Source: Galbibacter sp035306585 (GTDB lineage: Bacteria; Bacteroidota; Bacteroidia; Flavobacteriales; Flavobacteriaceae). From it: 64,000 nt of DNA. How positions within the stretch are numbered: position 1 is the stretch's first letter; the number at the start of each line of letters is the position of its first letter. Of the stretch, positions 63,304-64,000 are shown one piece after another. The position numbers and the translations under genes are program-made. The notes beneath the pieces were generated by a model that was not told where the DNA came from, ran no database searches, and saw nothing but the letters and a program-made list of their open reading frames with translations. The DNA is taken from assembly GCF_035306585.1 (NCBI RefSeq), contig NZ_DATGNU010000034.1:27753-91752 (forward strand), in the 5' to 3' direction.

Positions 63304-64000
63304 AAAAATTAGTATTAGCTTACAGCGGAGGACTTGATACTTCCTATTGCGCAAAATCACTTTCTGAACAAGGATATGAAGTTCATGCGGTAAGTGTTAA
63401 CACTGGAGGTTTTTCTAAAGAAGAAATTGCAGAAATTAAACAAAAGGCCCTAACATTAGGGGCCAAAACTTATGTGTCCATTGATGCTGTAGAAAACTTT
63501 TACAACAAGGTTGTTAAATACCTTATTTACGGAAATGTCCTTAAAAATAATACGTACCCACTTTCTGTAAGTGCTGAGCGTATTGTTCAGGCCATCGAAA
63601 TCGTAAATTACGCTAAGAAAAACGGCGCTAATTACATTGCTCATGGCAGCACAGGTGCTGGAAATGACCAGGTTCGATTTGATATGATTTTTCAAATCTT
63701 AGCGCCAGAAATCGAAATTATAACGCCTATACGTGATCAACAACTCTCTAGACAACAAGAGATTGATTATTTAAAAAGCAAGGGCATACATATGGCTTGG
63801 GAAAAAGCTAAGTATTCCATTAATAAAGGACTTTGGGGCACAAGTGTCGGCGGGGATGAAACCCTTACCTCTCACCTACCCCTTCCAAGTGAAGCCTATC
63901 CTAGTCAACTAACTAATATGGGGACGCAAAAGCTAAAATTAACCTTCACAAAAGGTGAATTAACAGCTATAGATGGCAAAAAAGATACCCCGGTTGCCTT
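63300..64000 (+). CDS. argG: Argininosuccinate synthase, N-terminal part (runs off right edge)
   Basis: 233 residues visible. The PP-loop AYSGGLDTSYCAK binds ATP near the N-terminus. The family segments YPLSVSAERIVQA, AHGSTGAGNDQVRFD, WEKAKYSINKGLWGTSVGGDE and PSQLTNMG follow. It joins citrulline and aspartate in arginine synthesis. The ATG at 63300 overlaps the GNAT stop. The C-terminal half lies outside the window, where the rest of the arg operon is expected. Confidence 0.96.
   Translation, partial: MKKLVLAYSGGLDTSYCAKSLSEQGYEVHAVSVNTGGFSKEEIAEIKQKALTLGAKTYVSIDAVENFYNKVVKYLIYGNVLKNNTYPLSVSAERIVQAIEIVNYAKKNGANYIAHGSTGAGNDQVRFDMIFQILAPEIEIITPIRDQQLSRQQEIDYLKSKGIHMAWEKAKYSINKGLWGTSVGGDETLTSHLPLPSEAYPSQLTNMGTQKLKLTFTKGELTAIDGKKDTPVA

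Noticed and set aside
1..64000. CRISPR array or rRNA/tRNA genes
   Set aside because: No regularly spaced direct repeats and no rRNA or cloverleaf sequence was recognised by eye; a dedicated scan (tRNAscan-SE, CRISPRCasFinder) would settle it.

Overview
The window is a chromosomal segment of a member of the Bacteroidota, almost certainly a flavobacterium. Evidence seen in the sequence: AT-rich DNA; promoters of the Bacteroidota type (TTTG near -33, TAnnTTTG near -7) instead of TTGACA/TATAAT; A-rich upstream regions without Shine-Dalgarno motifs; and families typical of the group (DUF3817, DUF1835, carboxypeptidase-regulatory-like outer-surface proteins, a long class II ketol-acid reductoisomerase, a fused E1 alpha/beta dehydrogenase, a GNAT gene directly before argG). 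No rRNA, tRNA, CRISPR array or complete insertion sequence was recognised.

Layout. 1-3364: 5' part of uvrA (-), a MarR-GNAT fusion (+) and an aldehyde dehydrogenase (-). 3365-10734: branched-chain amino acid operon ilvD-ilvB-ilvN-ilvC-ilvA (+), preceded by about 500 bases that hold two consecutive Ile/Leu/Val-rich leader peptides, each followed by mutually exclusive antiterminator and terminator hairpins, i.e. an apparent tandem transcription attenuator. 10864-18518: GapN-like dehydrogenase, thioredoxin, DUF3817 membrane protein, OmpA lipoprotein, CPC-type metal P-ATPase, RluE-type pseudouridine synthase and a serine hydrolase. 18519-26447: a two-subunit molybdenum hydroxylase, a secreted FGE-like protein with a Gfo/Idh/MocA oxidoreductase, and a GH43 glycosidase, with gene remnants between them.

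26448-39958 is an accessory, defence-type island. In order on the + strand: a zinc-ribbon HEPN protein, a 1965-residue DUF4011-helicase-nuclease-DUF3320 protein, an HNH endonuclease, a serine recombinase, an OLD-family ATPase/Toprim nuclease and a DUF2130 coiled-coil protein broken by one in-frame amber codon. Remnants of other genes, one of them antitoxin-like, lie at the left edge. The helicase gene looks distinctly more GC-rich than its surroundings.

39959-64000 is mostly ordinary chromosome: M19 dipeptidase, universal stress protein, two surface proteins, an HPt/pseudo-receiver pair, a DUF1704 metallopeptidase-like protein, a dicarboxylate symporter, aroC, an LpxH-like phosphoesterase, a ribosome hibernation factor, OmpA and lipocalin lipoproteins, a fused branched-chain 2-oxoacid dehydrogenase E1, an Fe(II)/2OG oxygenase-like protein, a SUI1 factor, nucleoside phosphorylase, ung, a second GH43 and pabB. 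The window ends in the start of an arginine operon (GNAT, then argG), preceded by a 39-residue leader peptide ending in an arginine run, apparently a second amino-acid-sensing leader.

The most noteworthy items are the tandem ilv attenuator, the arginine leader, and the OLD-DUF2130 pair in the defence island.
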